Part shown: in pieces, positions 22,936 through 33,620 of the stretch | How positions within the stretch are numbered: the first letter of the stretch is position 1 | Layout: the number at the start of each line of letters is the position of its first letter | Assembly (NCBI GenBank): GCA_020091685.1 | Contig: CM034607.1 | Location: 34,167,268-34,231,267, forward strand | Source: Lutjanus erythropterus | Taxonomy: Eukaryota; Chordata; Actinopteri; Lutjaniformes; Lutjanidae | Length of the DNA: 64,000 bases | Direction: 5' to 3' | Made by a program: the position numbers and the translations under genes | Notes under the pieces: model-generated | Databases searched by the model: none | Seen by the model: the letters and a program-made list of their open reading frames with translations, nothing else | What the model was told of the DNA's origin: nothing

Positions 22936-24559
22936 CCCAATGTCTGAGAATTCATTTTCATTTTTATTCTGCCTCACCCCGGGCTGAATCCACAACCTTT
23001 GTCTGGAGATATATATAAAAACAAAAAAACAAAAATAAAAAAATAAAAAACAAAGACAAAATTATTTTGGGATATTTTATTTACTGCGGTAAAGAATGAG
23101 AGGGTGGAGGAGGGGATTTCCACTTAAATGGACTCAGGCACTTATCTGACTTATTCTAACATGACTTCAAAGACTGGTCATTTATTTTCACGAACACTGG
23201 AGATTTATTTAGGAAGAATTTGCAGTAGTTGTTTAAAGTAAAGATTTTAATGCACTGTCGGCTCAATATTTGATAAATTAGAAAAGAGTCTGAAGATGCA
23301 GTGAAATTGGTGTCAACTGAGCAAACACTGTGGGAGGTGATGCGTTTAAGTGACGGGTGGGTGAGTCTGAGAAATGGACTTCGTGATTCCTGCCAGCTTG
23401 AAGAATATTAACATTTCTGCTCGACTGGAGCTACATTTTGGCACAAAGTTGCACAGTGGTAGCATTGTCGGCAGAAATGTCAAAGTTGTAAACATGAAGA
23501 CAGATGCTGTAGATCCACCATCAGGACCATCTTACGATGCCTGTTAAGGACATTTAGCACAGGACTGAAACTGTGTGCTACCTTATAAAAGTAGCTGTGG
23601 TCAGATATAATTTTTTTCATACATATATAATATACATATCTCTGATATACATATCTCTGTTACACATTTCAAACAGGCACATAAACACTATCTGACCACC
23701 AATTTAACCCACAATATCTGCCCTCTCCTCTGTGAACGTCTGTGTCGCTGTTTATTTCTTTTTGTTGTAGTTTCTCCATTTTGTGATATGATTTTGTTTA
23801 TGTGCTGCAGAAACAAGAACTCTCTGTGAACCAGTTTTAACTGAGTCAGGCCTGTTTCATTTATAACTGACTTGATTATGCTAGTTATAATCTTTTCCTG
23901 TATGATAATAAATGAAATAAAGTGATGAAAGCAAAAAGTGTGGAGTTTAATATTCACTTCTGGCAGAAAGCTGTGGTAGCCAGTATTGTTTAACCGTTCA
24001 GTATATTGTAAATTAAGTGGTCCGTGAGAAAACTACACTTCTGCACCTCCTCTTTGCTCTGTTCTCAGCCTTTAGGAAATCTAGACTGTGATGGTAAACT
24101 TAAACCAATCACATTAAAGACCAGACATTCCTGTCAGCTGTCCTAATAGTGTGGTTGCACATGCACATTCCTTCAGTGAAACCCTGAATCGATGCCAGAA
24201 ACTCCTGAAGGAAAAGTTGCTATGAAACAGAACACACAAAAGGGGGACAGGATGGGGAAAACAAAACCTCATGTCCTCGAGATGAGACTCAACAAACAAC
24301 TTTTTTCTAGGCTTTCTATCTTTCTGAAGCTTTAATGTGAAACATAAACTGTTCATATTCTGATTAGAAAAAAGTTTATGGTTCATTTATCAGCTCGGTC
24401 AAGATGAACAGATGTTTGAACAACATAGTTTCCTTATATTTTTTGTTATTGCAAATAAACCCTGCAAAACCAACAATGTGTTAGTCCGTCTCTCAGTACT
24501 TTCTTACTTGTCTGTGGCTCTGAGCCCTGAGGTTCTTAATCTAGATGTAAAGTAAAAAA
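22936..24559. other. Intron sequence, no exon seen
   Basis: Between exons 2 and 3. An A-rich low-complexity patch lies at about 23020-23060. Nothing else was identified. Confidence 0.4.
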
Positions 24560-24574
24560 AAAAGTCCAAAAAGA

Positions 24575-24790
24575 CCAAATTTTGAAATACAATTTTTTTT
24601 GACTCTCTACAACTCAAGTTTATCTAAAAAAAAATCAGTAAACTATCTCAACTAAAGATTATAGGTTGGCAAAACTTTGTAAAAGTTCATTTCAAAACAC
24701 AAAAGTTGGCTCGAAACTCAAAAATCCATTGCTGTACGTTGCCTTGAAATTTTGGGTTGTCTTAGCCGTTGTTTTTACAGTTTAAAATCA
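24575..24790. mobile_element. ACTGTAAAAAC-type MITE fragment
   Basis: Repeated CAACTCAAG/AAACTC words and a right end GTTGTTTTTACAGTTT relate it to the elements at 47676-47870 and 63324-63836. Confidence 0.5.
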
Positions 24791-25050
24791 GTCTTACATT
24801 TGCCAGCTGTAAAATTACGTAGCCTATACACCAAATTAAAAAAGAGAAAGGTTTAATATTTCATCAACTAAAATGTGCATCATCGCCTACATTTATGGCT
24901 TGGTGCCTTTTTGTCAAAATTTTGACGGTGGCTCGTCTTCTTGTGTTTGCATAAGCTCGCTATGGATGCCAAATAAAAGACAAGTCTTCATGGAAAAAGA
25001 GAATTAATAGTTGCTGCTCCAGACAGATTTTTTTTTCTGTTGACCCCTGA
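24791..25050 (+). repeat. hAT-like fragment (copy 1)
   Basis: TCTTACATTTGCCAGCTGTA, GTAGCCTATACACCAAATTA and TTATGGCTTGGTGCC match 30710-30890 in order, at moderate divergence. Confidence 0.5.
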
Positions 25051-26884
25051 ACTCACCCAACATCACTCATGCGTCACATTTTGAGTCACACAACCCTCAT
25101 GTGATGTCACATGAGATTTACACGCGACACTAAGGTGCTGATCACCTGCAGACTTACACTGGAAAACTCTGAGCAGTCAGCAGTACTGAGGTAACCCTGC
25201 GGGAAAGTATGATGTACTCATACAAAGCAGGTCCTGTGACTTATGAATCTCTTCTACCAGACATTACATTTTCAAGAAGTAGGAAGTTTAAGTTCCACAA
25301 AATTTGAAGGACAACTGAAATGAAACACATAGTAATAAAACCCATGCAGACTCAGAGCTGCTGACGCAAAACACAACATGGCCAAGAAAAAAGTTATAAA
25401 CTGGTTACAGACCGAACAGGCGGAAAAACAAGTCAGACAACATGTCCATAGTAAAGGGAGGACAAGCCTGCTGCTCTTACTTATCCCAGTTTATCAAGCC
25501 ATTGATTGAAAGCAGAGATCGAGTGATTGGAGAAGTTTCAATACTACTTGGTACTGGGTAACTTTCAAACGACATGTTAAAGGTATTAAGTACTGAAAAC
25601 TAAAATGTAAAGTCCTCAAATGTAAATCAGTGCCACGGTCATCATAACTGAAAATGTCCCTAAAGTGTGACACGGTGTTATTCCAAATGAAATCATACGC
25701 CCTTTTACTCACACAAAGCGCAATGACTGGAGGTCTGGATGGATCAAAAGGTTCTTGTAATCCTAATTTAATACGTTTAATACGTTATGGTGAGTCTCGT
25801 TCAAAGGGATTTGTGAGGACAGTGTGATCTGTCTTTACTTTTAGCTGCCCGTTCCACACCTACAATCATGACGTGCGGCACATTTACGTATGATGTGGCA
25901 CCAATCCCTCACTGAACTGGATTGGACTGCATGTTTTTTATTGCTCTTTGAGTCTCAACAGTTTCATTACGATTGGCTCCCTCATCTACAGGCTGTACCT
26001 ATACTCATCCACATGTTCCACTGAACATTGGAAAACTTGCTCAGCTTTGACTCAGGACATAGATATGTATGCACGTAAGGAGAAGAGAAACATGGATCTA
26101 TAATCAATCAAAAATCAATACAACAGTGTGACTCCTGCAAGTTTAGTCATCAGGAATTGTTCTACATTTCAGGGCCAAAAACTCCGGCCCTGTGTGGAAA
26201 CAGTATGACTGTTCCTCGTATGAGTCATGAGCACTTCCTCTGAGCTGTTAGAGGCAACAGCTGATTTAAAATGGACAGACTGAACTGATCACGGAATATA
26301 AATGTTGAGCTCAGCTTTTCGACTCCCGTCTGAATGCATTCTTCCTCGCTGTGCGCCATTCAAATGATTCACACGTGCCTTTCAGGGTCAACAGCTGCTG
26401 AACTGACAGATTTCAGCACATGCATGGTTGATGAGCAAGAAGACCCCGTCACCTCTCTCAGATCTGGTTGGCATAAAGAAAAATGAGATGTTTCGAACTG
26501 CAAATGGATGCAGAAGCACAAAGGCCACTTTAATATGTAACGTACTGATAAAGATATATTTCCAGAAATGATTACCTGGTTACTCAAGATCACAGACCTT
26601 GATGTGAGCAGTTTCATGTAGGAGCTACTTTCTTTCTAGTAGAAGAAAGTAGTTAACAGAAGCCCCGGCCTCCTGGATAAAAGTTCTCTGTTTGTCTGAC
26701 CACTGCAACCACCTCCCCTATATGCGAACATTCTTACTTGTTATACTACGTCACCTGACATTTGTTCAATGCGAAGGATTGGCATATCACCTGCATGCAA
26801 AACTGGACTTGGTGTTTGCACTGCACTCAATTTCAAAATCTAAAGTTGTGTTATTTGTACTCGACTTGAAGAAATGTGTACATA
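25051..26884. other. Intron sequence, no exon seen
   Basis: Between ENPP exons 2 and 3. No recognised element. Confidence 0.4.
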
Positions 26885-26902
26885 TGTATATATATATGTA
26901 TA

Positions 26903-26977
<75 letters not shown>
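26885..26977 (+). repeat. (TA)n microsatellite
   Basis: About 93 bases of TA repeats with a few TG or CA interruptions. Confidence 0.96.
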
Positions 26978-27049
26978 TACTTTTGACAAAAGTATGTTAG
27001 CAATAGAAAAAAAGATTTGATTGTTATTATTATTTATTATTTTTATTTA

Positions 27050-27215
27050 TTTTTTTCCCAACATCAAGACCGATTTCAAGCCAAACAGATGGGATAATAC
27101 CATTTTTATACTTTGAGTCAAGAAGTTGAATCAGTACTTCTGCTTTTACCAGAGTCTTTTTTTTCACACAGGTATTTCTACTTGAGTGTGTGGACTTTTG
27201 CCTCCTCTGATTAAA
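27050..27215 (-). repeat. AAGTA-rich dispersed repeat (third member)
   Basis: TTATACTTTGAGTCAAGAAG, AGTACTTCTGCTTTTACCAG and GTATTTCTACTTGAGTG match the family at 9365-9540. Confidence 0.45.
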
Positions 27216-27413
27216 TCTGGCTGGCAGCAGACAGATAAACATGTGTCATATCATTTTATAAGACCTCCATGGTGGTACCTTTTCCGTCCTTTGTTGGACA
27301 TGAAAGTGTTCATCTGAGTCATCACAATTAATATCTCTTGAGTTCAGAGTTAAGAGGCCATTAAATATTAGATTCAGTGGGCAGGTATGAAAGGGAGGAG
27401 CAGAAGAAAAGTG

Positions 27414-27420
27414 AGTGTGT

Positions 27421-27460
<40 letters not shown>
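27414..27460 (+). repeat. (GT)n microsatellite beside the ENPP exon 2 donor
   Basis: About 22 GT units with one GTCTGT interruption. On the gene's strand this is a CA tract that begins about 12 bases past the donor of exon 2. Confidence 0.95.
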
Positions 27461-27464
<4 letters not shown>

Positions 27465-27472
27465 AACAGCAC

Positions 27473-27542
27473 CTTTGTCCAGTCCAAGACCAAGCCCAAG
27501 ACCGAGGATCAGAACCACGATCGATACAGCCAGGACACCTAT
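27473..27542 (-). CDS. enpp1/enpp3: ENPP exon 2: signal-anchor transmembrane helix
   Basis: Seventy bases after a CAG acceptor encode about 20 uninterrupted hydrophobic residues ending LILGLGLGLGLDK, then one base of a split Asp codon. The repeated LG pattern closely resembles the ENPP3 anchor. Phase 0 entry fits exon 1 and phase 1 exit fits exon 3. The donor is weak (G|GTGCTG), and a long CA tract on the coding strand begins about 12 bases into the intron. Because 70 is not a multiple of three, skipping this exon would shift the frame. Confidence 0.92.
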
Positions 27543-28774
27543 CTGTGACACACAAACAGAGAAGAGACACACAAATAAATGTCCTAAGGGTGTGTGCTGA
27601 CAGTATTGATGACCAAAAACAAACAAACAAACAAAAAAAAAAACAGTTCTATCTTTGCTGCACAACCAATTACAGCCAAACAAGGTCAGTCTCTCGCCAG
27701 TAGAAACTGAGTATTAAATTAATCACCAACTATTTTGATAATTGATTAATCATTTTGAGTTAAGAAGCGCATGTGAAATGTTCGCACCAAATGATGCAAA
27801 ACACTTTTATAAATGTCTTTTCAACTGATAAAAACACCAACTGGGATTTGGTGAAAGTAGTTCAGTAGTTCAAACAAGAAAACACAACAGCAATATTCTC
27901 ATTTGATCACATTATGTATTATGTATTTCTGTGACTTGTTTCTTTGAAGCTCTTATAACCGAAAATCATTTTAAAGCTGCTGAAGTGGATGTTTTGATTC
28001 GGTCAGTTGATCAAGGCAGTTACTGTTACTGCATTTACTGCAAACTTTTTAAAGCTTCAAGGAACTTTCATATAATTTTGATTGCAGAGGCTGCCTTGGA
28101 CAACAAAAACAGCAGCGTTTTGTCTAATAACCACAAAATATAACATCAACAGTGAAATTATCTGATTAAAATCTCTCCCGCTTCTTTTGAAATGGTTAAC
28201 GGACTTCACATGTATGTTCTCAAATGAATTATTATCAGCTCTTTGTTCAGTACTTAAGACCAGTCATTTTCGTGATGATCATGAATCACAGAGCAGTGTG
28301 GTAATAATGTGAGTTTCAAGGAAATTTTTACTCGAGCAAATTTAAAATCATTGCCAATTAAATCTAGATTCAGCGTTTCCATCAGCATAAATAGAAGCAG
28401 ACTGTTTACACATGCGTGTTATCAAGATGGTTTGTACAAGAATATTTCAAAAGAAAATAAATTCACTGGACTGTGCCCATCAGATTGTTGATCCGATATT
28501 TGACTTTGATTTTCCTTGAAATCACTGTGTGGTTGAAGTCCAGTTCAGCATACTTCTAAGAAATGTTTCATGTGCACTGCACTGCAAAGCCTGCTGATTG
28601 GTTCAACACCTGTGGCACAAGCACCAAACATGAGAAAACATACGTCAAAGCCCAATGTTCACCATTCTGAGGAAACGGGCCGTTCAACCTGCAAACTGTA
28701 GCAGAACGGTGAGCACTGTGACCCCAGAACGTGACGCAGAAAAATGTGTGTGTTGGTTGAATATGCAAGCAGCT

Positions 28775-29336
28775 TACATGGATCTGGCATAACATTATGA
28801 ACACCTGAGTAATACTGTGTTGGTTCCCATTTTGCTGTCAAAACAGCCCTGACCTGTCGAGGCATGGACTCCACTAGACCCCTGAAGGTGTGCTGTGGTA
28901 TCTGGCACCAAGATGTTAGCAGCAGATCCTTTAAGTCCTGTAAGTTGCGAGGTGGGGCCTCCATGGATCGGACCTGTTTGTCCAGCACATCCCACAGATG
29001 ATCGATTGGATTGAGATCTGGGGAATGAGCCTCAGCCACTCATGACCCTGTCGCCGGTTCACCACTGTTCCTTCCTTGGACCACTTTTGATAGATACTGA
29101 CCACTGCAGACCGGGAACACCCCACAAGAGCCGTAGTTTTGGAGATGCTTTGACCCAGTCAATTTAGCCGTTGTCAAACTCAAATCTTTATGCTTGCCCA
29201 TTTTTCCTGCTTCTAACACATCAACTTTGAGGACAAAATGTTCACTTGCTGCCTATCCCACCCAGTAACAGGAAGAGATAATCAGTGTTATTCACTCCAC
29301 CTGTCATTGGTCATAATGTTATGCCTGATCGGTGTA
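28775..29336 (-). mobile_element. Internally deleted Tc1/mariner element
   Basis: The right end, reverse-complemented, is TACACCGATCAGGCATAACA; the left end is TACATGGATCTGGCATAACA, a matching inverted repeat. On the minus strand, high to low, a helix-turn-helix part (GCSRSAVVSIYQKWSKEGTV) is followed directly by the transposase C-terminus (EAHSPDLNPIDHLWDVLDKQ, RSMEAPPRNLQDLKDLLL). The central DDE core is deleted. SPDLNPIxHLWD is a Tc1 hallmark. It lies in intron 1 of the ENPP gene. Confidence 0.9.
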
Positions 29337-30639
29337 TTCCAACTGATGTATGAGTTTACTGTGAGGTGCTGCCCACTAGTGGACACTGTAACTATGACAA
29401 GATAAGTATAAGAGGCAACAAATTACTCAGTTTCAGGAGGTGGGCTGGATGGATGGCTCGAACAAGCAAGGACTTTCACCCAGGAGACTAGGGTTCATGT
29501 ATTTCTGTGATAAATCCTAACCAAACTGCAACCATTTAACTATGTAATTCATGTATGTAATGTCATGTGACTTACGTACCGCTGTTAAAGTCCAGTAAGC
29601 CTGTCACTGCCGGTAACTGACCATTGACTAGTCTTCCATAGCCTGACCTCTCCCCACAGCACTCACTGCTGAAGAAAAATCTGTCCCCACACTCTGATAT
29701 TGTACTAAAAAGGAAAAAACACCCTGTCTTGTTTGTTTATCTTAAAATCTTTTTGGGCAGAGTTAAGCCAAGATACTGTGTTTGGTTTCCCTGCAAAATA
29801 CCAGAGAGCAATGCAGGGAAACTTTTTTGGTGGAGCATTCGCAGGCGGGGAGGCAAGCCTTTGTATTATTATTTCTTAATCCTCACAAAAGAAAAAGTAA
29901 CAGCTGCTAGCCTCTCGGAGGTTGTTGTTGTTGACAATTCTTCTTGATTCTGTCGCATCAATTTGAGGATGTGTTGTATTTCATCCATTTTCCAGAGGAT
30001 TCACAATAGCAAAATGTGCTGTATTCATTTTACAATATTAAAATACATGAAGCATGACGGAGGGGGGGTTCTCCCTCTCCTAACATGTGCCGTCTGCTTT
30101 GAAATGAGTTTATTACGTCCCAAATTACAGTACAAATCAAAGATAATCAAGCCAAGCCAGTTTTTCTAGTCACGGTGTGTTCTTCACTGGGTGAGTCACT
30201 CTGCCTCTGGGTGTAATAAAGTGATAGGTGATATGATGATATTGTCGGTAATATTCATCACTATCTTTAGTGCATTACTGTAAGAGTGCACAAATGCATA
30301 GTCATTCATAATCTGATAATTTGTAATCACATAAAATGGTTTGTGAGAAGTATTAACTTTAAGCTCTTTTATTATGTGTTAGGTAACTGTATTCTCTGCA
30401 TTGGTCCTATGTGTTTTTCCAAAGAATGGTCTATTGCAGTCACTCTGTCTGGGTTCTGGGGTCCAACGTGAGAACACAATATCACTTTTTGCATATCTGT
30501 GATTATTTGATGTGTGGTTATATGAGGAACCTATCCATAGTCTCTGCATCACCTACAGTAGATGACGGTCAACACGTAATACCAACAAGTGTTCTTTGTC
30601 AGTATGCGTAGTTTTCACGTTATATATGTTTGTTCTGAT
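29337..30639. other. Intron 1 sequence, no element recognised
   Basis: No exon or repeat was identified in this stretch. Confidence 0.4.
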
Positions 30640-30900
30640 CCAGGGGTCAGAAACCTGCTGCTCCGGAGCCTCTAGTGGCTCCCTGTGCCCCTGACAAATT
30701 CTTAAAGTTATTCTTACATTAACCAACTGCAAAACTGTGCAGCCTATACACTGAATGATAAAAAATGTTTCAGAGGTTTAGCCTACGTCTGTGCCTTGGC
30801 ACCTTTTGCCAGTGGCTAGTCTTGAGTCTCCCTTGATTAGCTGACACCAAATCTCAGATGTTAGAGAATTTAATAGTTGTGGCTTCACAGAGATTTTTTT
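30640..30900 (+). mobile_element. hAT-like element end (copy 2)
   Basis: CCAGGGGTCAGAAACCTGCT and GCTCCGGAGCCTCTAGTGGC are the characteristic start of a widespread vertebrate hAT element; the remainder matches copy 1 at 24791. No right end was found. Confidence 0.6.
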
Positions 30901-31179
30901 TAAATTTTTTTTTTTGGCGTAAAAAGTGGAGTAGTAGTGACGGTAAAATTTGCGGACCCCTTGTCTGATCTGTAAAGAACCGTCTGCACAACCAGTGGCT
31001 CATTTGTGAAACAGGCCAACTTGTTTTCTCTTTTGAAAAACTTAAACTGGTTTATGCCGACAGACACATGTAGGTAGTTTGCCTGAAGATATTTAATATA
31101 TGTAGGTAAAAAACATCTGCGTAAGAGTAAAAAGTAAAATATGTCACAGTTGTGATGACTCGACTCTAATGCTGTGAAC

Positions 31180-31800
31180 AGAGTCTGCAGCAAAATACAT
31201 TTTAGTCACCCAAAAAAATTAATATCATATTCAACGTTCACCACTTTACCTTACTGTCACTCAGCCTTCTTTGACAGGAAACTGCTATTATACAAAACAA
31301 ATACATTTGTCTCCAAAGTAACAAGACTCAAAAACAGTGATTTTACCTCAACAATACACAGGAGTTGGTCTACCACTGCTTCAGTCGGTTTGTTTGTTTG
31401 TGTTTGAGTGTGACAATTCTGTGTTTTAAAGGACTAGTTTGGATTCACTGAAATCACACAACAACACGAAGAAATTTACCAATCAGAGAAGAGTAGACAA
31501 GCAACTGTTTTTGCCAAAGGAGTCTGGTTGCTTTGTAGAGAGTGATATTTAGCTTATCTAACAACAGTTTTCCATCAGAATAGTCTGTCTGACGGCAGTG
31601 AAAACACTCTAAATATAGTGGACACTTAAACCGATATAGATTTTTTTAAGTTTGTCAGACAACCCTGCCAACAGCAGTACGTTGCTTAACCTCCTACACC
31701 GGTACTCCAGCTGCTTCTCCAAACTGGGGGTGTGTCGACCTCCATCTACTGTAGGTAATACACTTACTGTGAGTCTAGTATGAAGAGGTTTAAAAACTAA
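31180..31800 (+). repeat. Dispersed repeat with CATCTACTGTAGGTA block (copy 2)
   Basis: It shares GCAGCAAAATA near its start and GTAGAGAGTGATATTTAGCT, AACTGGGGGTGTGTCGACCT and CATCTACTGTAGGTAATACA with copy 1. It lies just downstream of ENPP exon 1, in intron 1. Confidence 0.6.
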
Positions 31801-31946
31801 ACCTACACCAAAAACATCTTGCAATCTATCGAATCAAATTCTTAAACTTGTATTTAGTATGAAAAACTAATTAACGTAAAAGGTCTGTGCCCGAGCATCA
31901 TGGCTTTCACCATTACTGTCAAATCAGAACCAAAGCTGATACTCAC

Positions 31947-31985
31947 AATGATCTTCTTCTTCGGTGACTCCTTCACAAAACCCAT
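31947..31985 (-). CDS. enpp1/enpp3: ENPP exon 1: start codon and cytoplasmic tail
   Basis: The exon reads MGFVKESPKKKII, 13 codons, then a GTGAGT donor in phase 0. The ATG sits in a good Kozak context (GCC ATG G) and an in-frame TGA lies 33 bases upstream, so this is the first usable start. The lysine cluster before the membrane helix suits a type II (cytoplasm-in) anchor by the positive-inside rule. No di-leucine signal like that of the long mammalian ENPP1 tail is present. The tail is short, as in ENPP3. Confidence 0.88.
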
Positions 31986-32141
31986 GGCTAGAATGTGCGT
32001 GGCAGCCACAAACTCTCACAGCACTCTGACAGAGAGACAGAAGACAGGCAGACAGGCAGACAGACAGATAGAAGGAGGCAAACGAGTTCCTTTACTTGAA
32101 GTAAGAGTCATCCCAGCAGTGACCTCTGGACTAAGGTATGA

Positions 32142-32153
32142 GGAATATATAAG
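32142..32153 (-). promoter_or_regulatory. Candidate TATA box for the ENPP gene
   Basis: On the minus strand CTTATATATTCC lies about 160 bases upstream of the ATG, which would allow a 5' UTR of about 130 bases. A competing reading is that the pyrimidine-rich run ending CTCTGTCAG, about 45 bases before the ATG, is the acceptor of a 5' UTR intron, which would place the promoter further upstream. Confidence 0.3.
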
Positions 32154-32159
32154 TAACTG

Positions 32160-33208
32160 ATTGTCAGAGCGTGGAGATAACCTCACGTTTCTGTGTTTTC
32201 AGTCTGTCAAACTGCAGATGATGATGTTTTTGACACCTTTTAAGTCCAGAAACTCACCTGATGCACGTAACATGAAAAGGTGAAGTATGGATAATAATTA
32301 ACTAAGACCTGGAATACACTGAACAGCGCTTCAAACTGACTGACATCTGATTGCTGTGAATATCAATAACAGCTGATAACTTGGAAATATTTATTGGTTT
32401 ATTTGACAGGCATCAAGATTAGCTACAGCAACTGTAGCCAATAATTGATTATTAATGATGCTGAGATGATGTGAAATGTTGATTGATGTTCTGCTGCCGG
32501 TAACTGGGAATTTGCTGAAACCTTGAGCTTGGAACGATGACAATTAGCCTCACTTGATAAGCTCTAGTTATATTTTGAATCATGAAGAATCAGGACCTTT
32601 GCACTGAAAGACATCGTCTGATTGGCACTGCAATAAAGTGGAGCACTATAGACTGCCTGTCTTATTTGTCATGCATGTAGCTGCCGTATTAGTGTAATAT
32701 AGTTTTCAGGATGGCAATGTTTGGTGACTGTCAGACCCACACTGTGGCCCAGAATGAAATATCTGGACAGATGTTAGGGTTTTAAACAAATCTGTGTACA
32801 TAAATGAGTAATTCACAGTCTCAGATTAATCATTCATATCTTTGTTCTCAAATCAGCAATTTACTGCCCTTGAATTACTTAATTAGTGCTCACAATTTAG
32901 CTAAAGTGTAACACTTAAAATACTGTCAACATGTTAACACGTGTTTAAAGAATGTCAACGATGTAAGGTTGTTAACAGGTGTATCTTCGTGTTATTTTAC
33001 TTTAGTGGCTCAATTTTTCTGTTTTGTGAGATAAAATTAAATGCTCACAACAAGCTAACTAAAAGAATATTAACATGCTAGTCTTAGCATGTTAACTTAT
33101 CACTCCATGCATTGTATTAAGTTACAGCTAATGTTAGCATGTTAACGGACAACCATAAATGCTGTTTTGAAATGGGATTTCTGGCATGGAAAGTCATGTA
33201 CACGATAG
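32160..33208. other. Upstream region of the ENPP gene, nothing recognised
   Basis: It is AT-rich, with several short words such as TGTTAACA and ATGTTAGCATGTTAAC repeated around 32930-33150. No ORF or element was recognised. Confidence 0.4.
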
Positions 33209-33620
33209 GGCTTTTCACACTGCACTTAGCCCCAGACTAAAGGAGCTGTTAGCCCCAGGCTAAGACAGCTTTCACACTGGCGCAATCCTGAAACATTGCA
33301 AAGTGGGTTAGCCCCAACTTTAGCCTGGGGTTTGGGGTTATCCCCTGAAAACCGACTAAACCCAGGGCTAAAACGTGTCAGTGTGAAACAGGGCTAAAAC
33401 AGCTGAGTGGTCACGTATCATTCTAAAATACTCACATCAGTTAATGTGCCAACAGACATGTAGCCCAGGGCCAGTAGAAGCACAGTATGATTCGTATAGC
33501 CCTGTGCTTAGCTCAACCCTGGCTGAGCAATATGTGTGTGAAAAGGGGCTAAGTTAGCCCCTAGCCTAAGTTAGAGTAAATCTTAGCCCAGGACTAAGAA
33601 TAAGCAGTGTGAACATCATC
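33209..33620. mobile_element. MITE with CTTAGCCC subterminal repeats
   Basis: Ends: GGGCTTTTCACACTGCACTT at left and, reverse-complemented, TGTTCACACTGCTTATTCTT at right. The inside is packed with direct and inverted TTAGCCC(C/T)AGGCTAA words. Such clustered subterminal motifs are typical transposase-binding arrays. Confidence 0.75.

Larger units (their letters stand above)
1..31985 (-). other. enpp1/enpp3: ENPP1/ENPP3-type ectonucleotide pyrophosphatase/phosphodiesterase gene, 5' half (partial)
   Basis: This is the gene-level entry for twelve spliced coding exons between 31985 and 2658. Family members are type II membrane ectoenzymes that hydrolyse extracellular nucleotide pyrophosphate or phosphodiester bonds (ATP to AMP plus PPi) using two zinc ions. 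The visible product is a tail (residues 1-13), a signal anchor (about 14-34), SMB1 (45-80), SMB2 (89-124) and the start of the phosphodiesterase domain. Ligands and nucleophile are present with family spacing: D158, T196, N217, D316, H320, D363, H364. All eleven in-window introns have GT and AG ends and matching phase. The remaining catalytic part, including the last zinc histidine, and the nuclease-like domain lie off the left edge. The short tail and the LGLGLGLGL anchor resemble ENPP3; much of the catalytic part is slightly closer to ENPP1, so orthology is open. Confidence 0.95.

Noticed and set aside
27246..27683. 145-codon minus-strand frame across the ENPP anchor exon
   Set aside because: Only 27473-27542 is exon; the rest of the frame is intron and CA repeat (Thr-His run).
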